A stretch of 64,000 nt of DNA from positions 84,916 through 148,915 of the forward strand of contig NMRB01001425.1 of assembly GCA_002633025.1 (NCBI GenBank). The letters are read 5' to 3'. Positions 24,101-31,200 of the stretch are shown here, one piece after another (position 1 is the stretch's first letter; every line of letters starts with the position of its first letter). This DNA is from Notospermus geniculatus (lineage: Eukaryota; Nemertea; Pilidiophora; Heteronemertea; Lineidae). Position numbers and translations under genes: made by a program. Below the pieces are notes generated by a model, which had not been told where the DNA came from, did no database searches, and saw only the letters and a program-made list of their open reading frames with translations.

Positions 24101-27100
24101 GGTTCTATGCCCAACATGTTGCTACAGACTGGGTGCAAATACCATTGCTGTAGCTCCAGTGGTTTTTGAGATATTTAGGATAACTTGCTGTCCTTTTACT
24201 TTCCTACAAGAGTGTACATGGTTTCCATCCCTGTATTTAAAATGAACACAAAGCGGACGATGCATTTTTGCTTAGCATCATGCCAATACCTGTGATATGA
24301 AGATGAAGACGAGTCAGAGGCTTTGTTATTTTGTCTTCTCGAGCGAAATATGGCAGGTTGGTCTTATTCTGATCCATGCCATCAAGAATAATCGATGTCA
24401 CCGATGAGGCTGGAGAATGAGCTTCCTCCCTGGTACTGTGATATAGCTGCCGCAGGTCTCTACAAAATACAATCATAACAATAGGATAAAAATATTGCAA
24501 GACACACTATTCAAGTGCCTATCATCATATTTCCTGCGTTGACTTTCACTGTGACTTTGATTTAGGAATAGGATGATTCTTCAAGCATTCTCATACAAAA
24601 GACCAAGTGAGCCCCACCAGTAGCAGTGGTAGTAAGGGTTTTCCAGGGTACGAGACAACTAGTCCGGTTGTGGCATAGAATCTCCAGCACTGACTAAAGC
24701 CCAAAATATGTCAACAGAAATAAAAAATAAAAATAAAAAGTCACCTCCCTTGCCATCACCTTGAAAAAAAGGACGAGAATCTAATTTTATTTTTTAGGTG
24801 GCCTAAGGCCCTGAATACGTACTCAACAAGTCTGTAATGCTGACTTCTCATCTCAGCTATTCTGTCAAGTACACTATGACTGGTTGCACTCTTGGTTTCT
24901 TCTTCAAATGACACACAAATCGTGCACTTGACAAATCCATCGGGCTGAAAGGAAGATACATAGGGTAGATCATTTCACAACCATCCATTCAAAATGACAG
25001 ACTGGTGTGGTATCATCAACAAGCCTGGCGGCGTAAATGGTGTACGGTAAAAAAGGCACTGGTAAAAAAGGCACCAGTAAAAAAGGCACGGTAAAAAAGG
25101 CACTGGTAAAAAAGGCACCGGTAAAAAAGGCACGGTAAAAAAGGCACTGGTAAAAAAGGCACCGGTAAAAAAGGCACGGTAAAAAAGGCACTGGTAAAAA
25201 AAGGCACTGGTAAAATAGGCAATGGTAAAAAGGACACTGGTAAAAAAGGGCACCGGTAAAAAAGGCACACAAAAATCACCGGGTAGGTAAAAAAGGCACT
25301 ACTGGCTTTTTGGACTCCTTGTGCTCTTTAACAGTGTTTAAAGCCAGTTTCCCCGAAATGAAAAAAATTGATTTGAACTATGTCACTTTTTGCAAGGCGT
25401 ATTGGTATTGCATTGGTGAACTAAGGTATATGTTTTTCCCGAATTCACCATTTTCTTTAATTTTCAGAAGCAGTGGCAGTCAGGAAAAAAGCTTCGGGAG
25501 TGATCTGTCACTCCCGTAGGTTTATGGCGGGATTTTAACCAACCAGAAAACCTCAAAATACTGAAAAAAAGAATTAATCGTGAAATAATAAACGCCATAA
25601 TAAATAACCGTACCGTGGCCCTTAGAGCTCATTAGTCATTGATGAAAAATATTTACATTTGCAATTTTTTTTCAATTCGAAAATTTTTTCTTGGGGGTTT
25701 GTAAAATTTTTGGAAGTTCCCACCGCGGTGAAAATATTACCACCGCGGTGAGAATATACCACCTCGGTGAAAATATTTCCACCTCGGTGGAAATATTTCC
25801 ACCGCGGTGAAAATTAATTTTCACCGCGGTGGAAATTAATTTTCACCGCGGTGGTAATTAAATTATTAATTTTCACCGCGGTGGAAAATAATTTTCACTG
25901 CGGTGAAAATTAATTTTCGCCGCGGTGGAAATATTTTTACCGAGGTGAAAATATTTTCACCGCGGAGAAAATTAATTTCCACCGTGGTGGAAATATTTCC
26001 ACCACGGTGGAAATTAATTTTCACTGCGGTGGTAATTATTAATTATCACCTGGTAATTATTAATTATCACCGCGGTGGAAAATAATTTTTACCTCGGTGA
26101 AAATATTTTCACCACGGAGAAAATTAATTTCCACCGCGGTGGAAATATTTCCACCTCGGTGAAAATTAATTTCCACCGCGGTGGAAGTGGAAATTAATTT
26201 TCCACCGCGGTGGAAATATTTCCACCGAGGTGGAAATATTTTCCACCGAGGTGGAAATATTTTCACCGAGGTGGTAATATTTTCACCGCGGTGGGAACTT
26301 CGAAAAATTTCACAATCCCCAAGAAAAAAATTATCGAATTGGAAAAAAAATGCAAATGCAAATTATATTATTTTTCATCAATGAGCTCTATGGGCCACCG
26401 TATAACCGGGACACTTCTAGGCATAAAAAATAACAATCCCAGCTCATTGTCTTGAATGTTTTAGTGCCGAAAAATCCGTCAAAAACTCAATTTGGACCCA
26501 ATTATATTATAATGGTCACTAAAAGGGACTGTACAATGTAGTCCCGCGTGAACCAATTATTGAATTAATATTCCCATTACATATAAAACCAATGAATAAC
26601 ACTTCCTGTCTCAGGCAATGTCACCACGGAACAAAAAAAAAACAATTAGGCCTTACATGTGTCTCCCCTTGCAACAGAAGACATTGCTGGCATATACACG
26701 CCCCCCCCCCCCAAATCCGACCCAACCTCCCTAAACAAATTATGAAAATGGCTTACCTTCCCACATTGCAGATTTGAAGAATGTTCCTTCCAAACAGCAC
26801 AGAAGTGTGAATATGTAATGATCAAATCATTAACATTTTCCATATCTTTGTATCGAGTCGAAGTGCTGTTTCTGTATTTTTCGTAAACACTGGCTTTTGT
26901 ATGCCCTGGTAGGTACGTGACGTTCTTATGCGGCATATGTTCACCGAGCCTTTCAAAAACATTTCGCAGGAACGAAAGGGCATACTGCGTTTTAACTGTT
27001 GGTCCATGACACTTTAGTTTCGTTCCATGTTGTGCATTGCGATGGCCAAGAAGGAATTCATTAAAAACTGATGTTACATACCTTTTCGGCACATCGTGCA

Positions 27101-27659
27101 CATGGGCAACAGCGTCAATACAAGCAGAATGACCAAGCAGAGTCAGATGGAGCGACTCCGTGGACCGCGATCCAGGCATGAATTTGTTTGGGCTGACCTG
27201 ATTGGAGAACATGTCAATGAAATACTGACGTCTGTTGACTAGACTAACCCCTGGTCCAGAAACTTTACCTCTCAATGATTCACAGTCACGGACACTGAAT
27301 GAAAGAACACATTCATCACTACAGCACTGGCTATTTTGTGGAATAAGCTCAGGCCTACCTGAATCAGACACGACCGATTCTCCAGAATAAGACCACTCAG
27401 ACATGTCAGAATCCACGTCGTTCTCATCATCATCCTGTTCCAGCTGACAGTTGAAAACATCATCATTGTCATCATCATCATCATCATGCATGTCATGTGC
27501 ATTGCCATTGGATATGCATGACATAACACTGGAGCAGTCTGACTCCGTGCAATTGGAAAACGTAAAATCGGAGACGTCAGTCGTGTCAGACACATATCCA
27601 TCAATGCAATCTGATTCCTGAATGCATGGAAATTTCCTTTTCAACACATTAGAACCCAT
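11790..27659 (-). CDS. Gene A: ten-exon DUF7869-like protein with DDE-like acidic spacing (812 aa)
   Basis: The protein starts at 27659 and stops at 11790. Exons in transcript order: 26757-27659, 24823-24944, 24290-24459, 22484-22731, 21462-21520, 21168-21217, 18685-18920, 17853-18008, 13918-14055, 11790-12146. All junctions are AG/GT, all phases close, and the total is 2439 bp. Residues 1-130 are acidic and low-complexity. Residues 365-374 read IILDGMDQNK, 450-463 LHLQLDNCWRENKN and 487-500 LPVGHTHEDVDQMF. These three blocks define a metazoan family of unknown function that I know as DUF7869. D368/D371, D455 and E494/D495 are spaced like an RNase-H-fold DDE nuclease (84-87 then 39-40 residues); catalysis is inference. 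The last exon has a compact PWIGKV ... WFKGTYTGVW region that resembles a chromatin-reader barrel, also inference. No signal peptide or membrane helix is seen. Gene B diverges 383 bp upstream. Confidence 0.88.
12200..13917. other. Intron 9 of gene A
   Basis: No second gene is supported. A minus-strand frame at about 12994-13233 reads somewhat coding-like but has no recognised similarity and no clear splice partners. I see no complete mobile element here. Confidence 0.4.
13918..14055 (-). CDS. Gene A exon 9 (residues 649-694)
   Basis: Acceptor ATGCAG and donor GTGAGT, phase 0 at both ends. It reads INEEPDCTDVQLLVQAVKQH and an acidic PENLIEIEEGF stretch. Confidence 0.82.
14148..14246. repeat. 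Outlying unit of the ~255-bp repeat
   Basis: Words GACAGTAAAACTGCACATG, CACCTCATGCT, GGGAGAGTGAT and TTTACAATGACGCATG match the array at 15741-16630. It lies 1.5 kb from that array, on the other side of the sequence gap. Confidence 0.6.
14546..15210. other. Sequence gap next to a G-run element end
   Basis: Ns run from 14584 to 15199. The left border is GGGGCGGATCCAGGATTTTG followed by a G-run, and the right border is a C-run. This is the end structure of a common invertebrate MITE (compare 39241-39525), so the gap probably hides such an element. ORFs spanning the Ns are artefacts. Confidence 0.7.
15741..16630. repeat. Tandem repeat of ~255-260 bp with tRNA-like box
   Basis: GGACACTG(C/T)ACATGAAAGG starts units at 15741, 16001 and 16255, and a degraded fourth follows near 16563. 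Each unit contains GCGAGAGTCGAACTCGCAAC, the complement of a tRNA B box and T-arm, and the phrase GATACCATTACACCAC. This suggests a tRNA-derived SINE on the minus strand that became tandem. Confidence 0.75.
16640..17100. other. Intron 8 of gene A, unremarkable part
   Basis: I see no exon, RNA or repeat here. Confidence 0.35.
17109..17280. mobile_element. Palindromic MITE, 172 bp
   Basis: TGCCGTTAGAGGCCGC and TAGCGGTCCTAGAACGTC at the left pair with GACGTTCTTGGACCGCTA and GCGGCCTCTGACGGCA at the right. It lies in intron 8 of gene A. Confidence 0.75.
17404..17761. mobile_element. MITE with ~65-bp terminal inverted repeats
   Basis: Left AAGGGTGTTTAGCCTAAT and TTCTGCATTACACAGGTTAA have complements at the right end (TTAACCTGTGTAATGCAGAA, ATTAGGCTAAACACCCTT). 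It is about 358 bp with no ORF. Confidence 0.8.
17853..18008 (-). CDS. Gene A exon 8 (residues 597-648)
   Basis: Acceptor TTTCCAG and donor GTGAGT, phase 0 at both ends. It reads PSYYRRLSSEAQSWWEHFLE, likely helical. Confidence 0.82.
18350..18640 (-). mobile_element. tRNA-derived SINE in intron 7 of gene A
   Basis: The minus strand has A-box-like GGTGGTGTAGTGGTTCGG and B-box GGGTTCGAATCCCG (about 18545-18620). A SINE-type body follows, ending near GGTGTATAAATGGGTACC. The A box is partly duplicated (ACCACCGTTGCTCCTACACC). Confidence 0.75.
18685..18920 (-). CDS. Gene A exon 7 (residues 518-596)
   Basis: Acceptor ATTTTCAG and donor GTAAAC. It reads EFKDVVHKGFDPRIQ ... HEEWLPQ ... GYVCLK. The function of this region is not recognised. 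The phases fit the flanking exons. Confidence 0.82.
18921..19135. other. Intron 6 of gene A, start
   Basis: No feature is recognised in this part before the long-TIR element. Confidence 0.3.
19145..19835. mobile_element. Long-TIR element with 9-bp target duplication (Mutator-like)
   Basis: The terminal inverted repeats are about 130 bp and nearly perfect (GCTGAAGGGGTTATTGTCGT at the left, its complement at the right). The direct repeat GTAAGGTAC flanks it at 19136-19144 and 19836-19844. A 9-bp duplication with long TIRs fits a non-autonomous MULE. It has no transposase. Confidence 0.85.
19850..20540. other. Intron 6 of gene A, middle
   Basis: No exon is supported. A partial inverted pair around 20205-20275 (ATTGTCTATTTATTGTGAAA and TTTCACAATAGACAGACAAT) suggests a small degraded MITE. 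Confidence 0.4.
20554..20660. mobile_element. 107-bp palindromic MITE
   Basis: CACGAAACTCCGATAGCACT and GGCCTAACAGAGA pair with TCTCTGTTAGGC and AGTGCTATCGGGGTTTCGTG. CGGCCCGCC occurs just outside on both sides and may be the target duplication. Confidence 0.75.
20801..21088. mobile_element. TTAA-flanked MITE, 288 bp
   Basis: AGGTGCTCTAGTTCGAATTG at the left and its complement at the right are inverted repeats of about 28 bp. TTAA stands at 20797-20800 and 21089-21092. This is the target site of piggyBac-like and Kolobok-like elements. Confidence 0.85.
21168..21217 (-). CDS. Gene A exon 6 (residues 501-518)
   Basis: A 50-bp exon (CVAEAIRSKEKISTVD) between a TTTTTTCAG acceptor and a GTAAGG donor. 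The one-base start and one-base end fit exons 5 and 7 exactly. Confidence 0.82.
21462..21520 (-). CDS. Gene A exon 5 (residues 482-501)
   Basis: This 59-bp exon has a TTTCAG acceptor and a GTAGGT donor. It encodes NFLPVGHTHEDVDQMF(R), the third and most diagnostic block of the family. It completes the acidic set with E494, D495 and D497. Confidence 0.9.
21525..22075. other. Intron 4 of gene A, right part
   Basis: No exon is recognised. Two small hairpins lie at about 21952-21983 and 22020-22050 (AGGAGAGYGAT ... AGCTCTCCT). Confidence 0.4.
22078..22276. repeat. Head-to-head pair of hammerhead-like motifs (palindrome)
   Basis: The whole block is an inverted repeat with arms of about 90 bp and its centre near 22176 (CTCTAGAAAAGACTTTTCTA). 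Each arm carries the conserved motif. The plus-strand half reads AAAGTTCCAGC, CTGTAGA, a GACCCC/GGGGTC hairpin, GAAA, ATTTGCTAAAT, ATTC, TGGAA. UUCCA/UGGAA and AAAGU/ACUUU can close stem I around an internal loop. The other half has CTGAAGA but AAAA in place of GAAA. Each half has one core change. Confidence 0.7.
22484..22731 (-). CDS. Gene A exon 4 (residues 400-481)
   Basis: Acceptor TTCTTCTAG and donor GTAAGA. It reads DYNQYPHDSNLTISVLVDVL, then HLQLDNCWRENKN, the second conserved block with D455. It ends phase 0 at FDE. Confidence 0.9.
23072..23152. repeat. Perfect-core palindrome, 81 bp
   Basis: CTTGAAGTTTAA and GTTTTTGTGAACAATAGAA pair with TTCTATTGTTCACAAAAAC and TTAAACTTCAAG with almost no loop. 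It probably is a small MITE in intron 3 of gene A. Confidence 0.75.
23231..24217. mobile_element. Foldback element with ~330-bp arms
   Basis: The left arm (about 23231-23555) and right arm (about 23884-24217) are inverted copies with about 90% identity by eye (landmarks GTACACTCTTGTAGGAAAG, CAACATGTTG, GGTATTTGCACCCAG). The loop of about 330 bp has no recognised gene. Confidence 0.8.
24290..24459 (-). CDS. Gene A exon 3 (residues 343-398)
   Basis: Acceptor TTTTGTAG and donor GTATTG. It holds the first conserved block SIILDGMDQNK with D368 and D371, then PYFAREDK and RLHLHIT. It ends with one base of a Gly codon. Confidence 0.88.
24500..24822. other. Intron 2 of gene A
   Basis: No feature is recognised apart from A-rich tracts. 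Confidence 0.3.
24823..24944 (-). CDS. Gene A exon 2 (residues 302-342)
   Basis: It is bounded by a CTTTCAG acceptor and a GTACGT donor, and has no long ORF of its own. It reads PDGFVKCTICVSFEEE ... SQHYRLVE. It begins in phase 0 after exon 1 and ends phase 2, which exon 3 completes as Glu. A CxxC pair (C308, C311) is visible. Confidence 0.82.
25047..25300. repeat. 14-15 bp minisatellite
   Basis: About 17 units of GGTAAAAAAGGCAC(T/C) lie in intron 1 of gene A. The minus-strand reading gives three repetitive phantom ORFs rich in FYxCLF, which are not genes. Confidence 0.9.
25461..25540. repeat. Dispersed repeat with internal hairpin, copy 1
   Basis: GCAGTGGCAGTCAGGAAAAA and CGGGAGTGATCTGTCACTCC are found inverted at 33235-33315. 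CGGGAGTGATC/GATCACTCCCG is itself a hairpin. It is probably the end of a mobile element. Confidence 0.65.
25612..26401. mobile_element. Foldback element filled with CACCGCGGTG palindromes
   Basis: Ends ACCGTGGCCCTTAGAGCTCA and TGAGCTCTATGGGCCACCGT are inverted. Flanks ATAACCGT (25604-25611) and ATAACCGG (26402-26409) look like an 8-bp target duplication. Between about 25720 and 26293 there are more than 20 units of the 10-bp palindrome CACCGCGGTG or one-base variants. They are separated by AAATATTT or AAATTAATTT, which are also palindromic. It lies in intron 1 of gene A and has no true ORF. Confidence 0.88.
26757..27659 (-). CDS. Gene A exon 1 (residues 1-301)
   Basis: It starts with ATG at 27659 and ends ...LQCGK at a GTAAGC donor, phase 0. 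Asp-rich tracts are encoded by a CAT/CAN-rich stretch at 27440-27490. The later part (LPGHTKASVYEKYRN) is the usual N-terminal region of the family. The 5' UTR may contain further non-coding exons. Confidence 0.88.
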
Positions 27660-28042
27660 GAATACGGCGATATGTACATTGTAAACAAAATACGGCCAAA
27701 ACTAAACCACGACGAGCCTACATTCTGGCCTCCGCCAGCATCGCGCTGTGCCCAGGACAGCCGATCGATACACGGGATTTCCCGGAATCTTTCCTGGCAT
27801 ACCTCGCAGCCAGGTGGCCAAGAATGTACAGTCATGACAGTGCAGTGTGCGTATTAATGCTGTCAACTGATACATGGGTTCACATTGACCCAATTACAAC
27901 GAATGTAAACATTGAGCCCCGACCCGTTCGCGTAAAAAAATAGTGTATGTTCTGATGAGAATATTAGCCGCAATAAACATCGACGCGGTTACATTTGATA
28001 AATATTTGTAGGCGATATTTGTAAACCATTGTTCTCAAGATC
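27660..28042. promoter_or_regulatory. 383-bp shared upstream region of genes A and B
   Basis: The start codons of gene A (minus) and gene B (plus) face away from this interval, so it is a candidate bidirectional promoter. I see no TATA box; a CCAAT word is near 27888. The half next to gene A is more GC-rich. The true transcription starts cannot be read from sequence. Confidence 0.55.
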
Positions 28043-28273
28043 ATGAAGGACCTGTCGAAAGATAAATTCTGGTGGCTTTGCCCCTTAGAGGGTGTGAATT
28101 CCAATTCCCAGGGCTTGTGTGTGTACACAAGAAATGCAAGAAAGAATGCCTCTGACACACAGGGTGGAAGACTTGTGAGGAAGGGACGGGGCCTTAGTGC
28201 CTCAAAAATCACACTGGTCTCAGCAGTTTCCGGAGTAAAGGCTGACCCTGGGCATGGGCCAGATTCAATTCAG
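28043..28273 (+). CDS. Gene B exon 1 (residues 1-77)
   Basis: ATG at 28043 begins MKDLSKDKFWWLCPLEGVN. The exon ends DSIQ at a GTGATA donor, phase 0. A VSGVKADPGHGP phrase resembles the 2A-like words of invertebrate retroelement proteins but lacks NPGP. Assignment to gene B rests on phase and position. Confidence 0.65.
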
Positions 28274-31200
28274 GTGATATGATACACATGGTGAGGCCCT
28301 GCCTGGGCTTGGCCTTCCCTTAGGCCTAGGCCTACCTTACGCCTCCTAGCCTAGTCAGGCCTAGCCATGCTAGCCTAGGCCTAGGCCTTGCTGAATGCCC
28401 AATTTGTGGGGACTAGGCCTAGGCCTAGTACACATGGTGAGGCTTGCCTGGGCTTGGCCTTCCCTTAGGCCTAGGCCTACCTTACGCCTCCTAGCCTACG
28501 TCAGGCCTAGCCTAGGCCTAGGCCTTGCTGAATGCCCAATTTGTGGGGACTAGGCCTAGGCCTAGCCTAAAGTTCATTCCAATCCAAATCCCAGTGGTGC
28601 AACTGACTTTGCCACAGCTACCGCAGTAGGCCTAGGCCTAGCCTAGGCGGCAGGCCTAGGCCCTAACCTTAGGCCATGTAAAAAAAAATAATTGGTTAGC
28701 ATCCCCTCCCGCCATGGAAATCACCCCCCTCCTCAAAAAATGTTTTATTTTTTATTTTCCAAAAAAACTTTTAAAAACTGTCAAAAGAGTGATAAAACTG
28801 TAGGCTGGGAATGGGATGCTTAAATAAAACAACACAGTTATTAAAGGATAGAAAAGTAGTTTTTGTTTCAATTCATACCTATTACATTTGAAATTTCCCT
28901 CAGGTCCCCATGATTACCATGGAAACATGCATCTCAAACTCAATAAAAAGTAAAATAAAAACCTCCTGCCCTCCTCAGAAAATTGAGAGTGGAAGGATGC
29001 TAACCAACTATTTTTTTTACATGGCCTTACATAGGGCTAGGCTATGTATGAACGTTTATCTAGGCCCCCCTAGGCCTAGGCCTACCCTATTTATCAGCTC
29101 ACAAACAATTATACCGGGTATTACTAGTATCAGCATCAGGGTTCCTGCAGCCTGTGGAGCACGAAATTTATAAAGACCTTTTTAAGACCAAGTATCGTCA
29201 AATTTTAAGACCTATTTTCTTCTAAATGAAGCCCCCGAACATCACTGGAAGGGTTTCCACAAAGGGAAGAATGACAGGGATCGACACGGCCAAGAAAGTG
29301 GGTAGGCTACTTGGTTGGGCATGGGGTCTGGCGGGGTCCCTCCCCCAGAAAAATTTTGATTTTAAGAAGCCCGAGATGCGATTTCCTGACATCTCCTGCC
29401 AGTTCTTTTCAACTGCCTTGATATGAAATTTAAAACCTTTTTAAGACCTTCCCACAGAAATTATCAAAAGACTTTTTAAGGCCTTGAAAATGGAAGTGCC
29501 AAATTTAAGACTTAGACCTTGCAGGAACCCTGGGTTCATTCCCATTTCGCCAAATTGCATTTCGCCAAATTCCCAGTTCGCCAAAAAAAGTTCCATTTCG
29601 CCAAATCCCATTTTGCCAAATTCCCATTTCGCCAAATTCCCAATTCGCCAAATTCCCATTTTGCCAAATTCCCAATTTACCAAATTNTTTGGCGAAATGG
29701 GAATTTGGCATATTGGGAATTTGGCGAAATGGGATTTTGGCAAAATGGGAATTTGGCCAAATGGGAATTTGGCGAAATGGCATTTGGCAAAATGGGATTT
29801 GGCGAAATGGGATTTGGCGAAATGGGAAGTCACCGGAACCCTGGGGTATTGATAGAGGCCTAGGCCTACTTTACAAATTCTTTTCTTCTAAAATAGGTAT
29901 CATTCGTGGAAAAATCTGATCAAACACTCAGAGTGCAACTCAACAAATTTGAGTGGAACAAAAATGAGATATGCAAAAGTTTGAGAAGCACTGATGTAAT
30001 AGAATTCTGCAGAAAATTTGCCAACATCGCGAACAACAGACAACAGGAGGATGTTGAGGAGAGCCAAGACCAAGTTGAGGACAACAGGCAAGATTTAGAT
30101 GATTCATCTGAGCCAGAGAGTCTACATATTGATGAAGATGTACAGGTGTTGAGTGATACTAGTAGTCCAACTCCAAGCACAAGTAATGCGGAACAGCCAA
30201 GGTTGGTGACTTTGTGTCCATGTCAATTTATTTGGACTTGATTTATTTACCTGAAGCTACAAAAATGTATAGGGGGCCTATACTACATGTAGGCCTTCAA
30301 AAAATGACTGCAAAAATATACATACTGCAATTCATTTGGATGGACTTCATTTGATAAATAAATTTACCTGAAGTTGAAAAAAAAATGTACTGCATGTAGG
30401 CGGCCAAGGCCTAAGTGACTGCAATATATACCAAACTCTTGGAAAATCTTACAGGTAATGTGAATTGTCAATCTCATGATTGATAGTAGGGGCAACATTG
30501 TTGACACTTCTTTTCTTTACAAACAGAGTATCAAAACGGAAGTTCCAATCTGTGAAGATACCAGCCACAGATCAGGCAAAGAGGCAAAAGAAAGATACAT
30601 CTTCAGCTGATTTGGAGAGCAAATACATAGGTCAGACAGCTGAAAATTAAAATTTAGTAAAATTTGCTTGTGAAATATAATGGGAAAATTATTGAATGTG
30701 AAGCTTATAGGCCTATTTGGAGTGGCAGAGCCATTCCTGCTTTAACCCTAATATTATCAATGGATAGAAGAGGTCTACCATATTTTAAAAAATAATCATG
30801 CGAGTCGATTTTAAAGGCAGGCAGGTTCATGTCACCATTTTCACACATAATCATTTGTTACAGGACATTACAAGGTGAACATTGGGGCACTAATCATCGA
30901 TGATCAGAACTCGCGCAATATTCGGCACATTGACCACACATGGAAGAACCAGTTGCAAAGGAAACTGCAAGACAATGATATCAAACAAGGGTACCAACCA
31001 CTGTTGTTAAACACGAACACGGAGAAAGCAATTTTCAACACCAAAAATGTAAGATACATTAAACTTTCACTATACTTAACTGTCAAACACTAAACTGTAC
31101 AAAGCCGGCCACACATGCAGATCAAAATTAGTGCAAATTATGGGGCCAAAAATAGCTGGGAATGTGCTTGACTGGTTACCTGTGTTGGTAATTTCTCTAA

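Noticed and set aside
24970-25279. Three cysteine/phenylalanine-rich ORFs, membrane-protein-like
   Set aside because: They are three frames of the GGTAAAAAAGGCAC minisatellite.
25720-26293. CRISPR-like array of CACCGCGGTG repeats with short spacers
   Set aside because: Spacers are themselves repeated AT palindromes, units are 10 bp, and the sequence is animal nuclear DNA inside a foldback element.
28043-28273. 2A-like ribosome-skipping motif in gene B exon 1
   Set aside because: The phrase VSGVKADPGHGP lacks the NPGP core and the D-x-E before it, so skipping is not expected.
29441-29863. Repetitive FAKFPF / WEFGEM ORFs
   Set aside because: They are translations of the inverted minisatellite.
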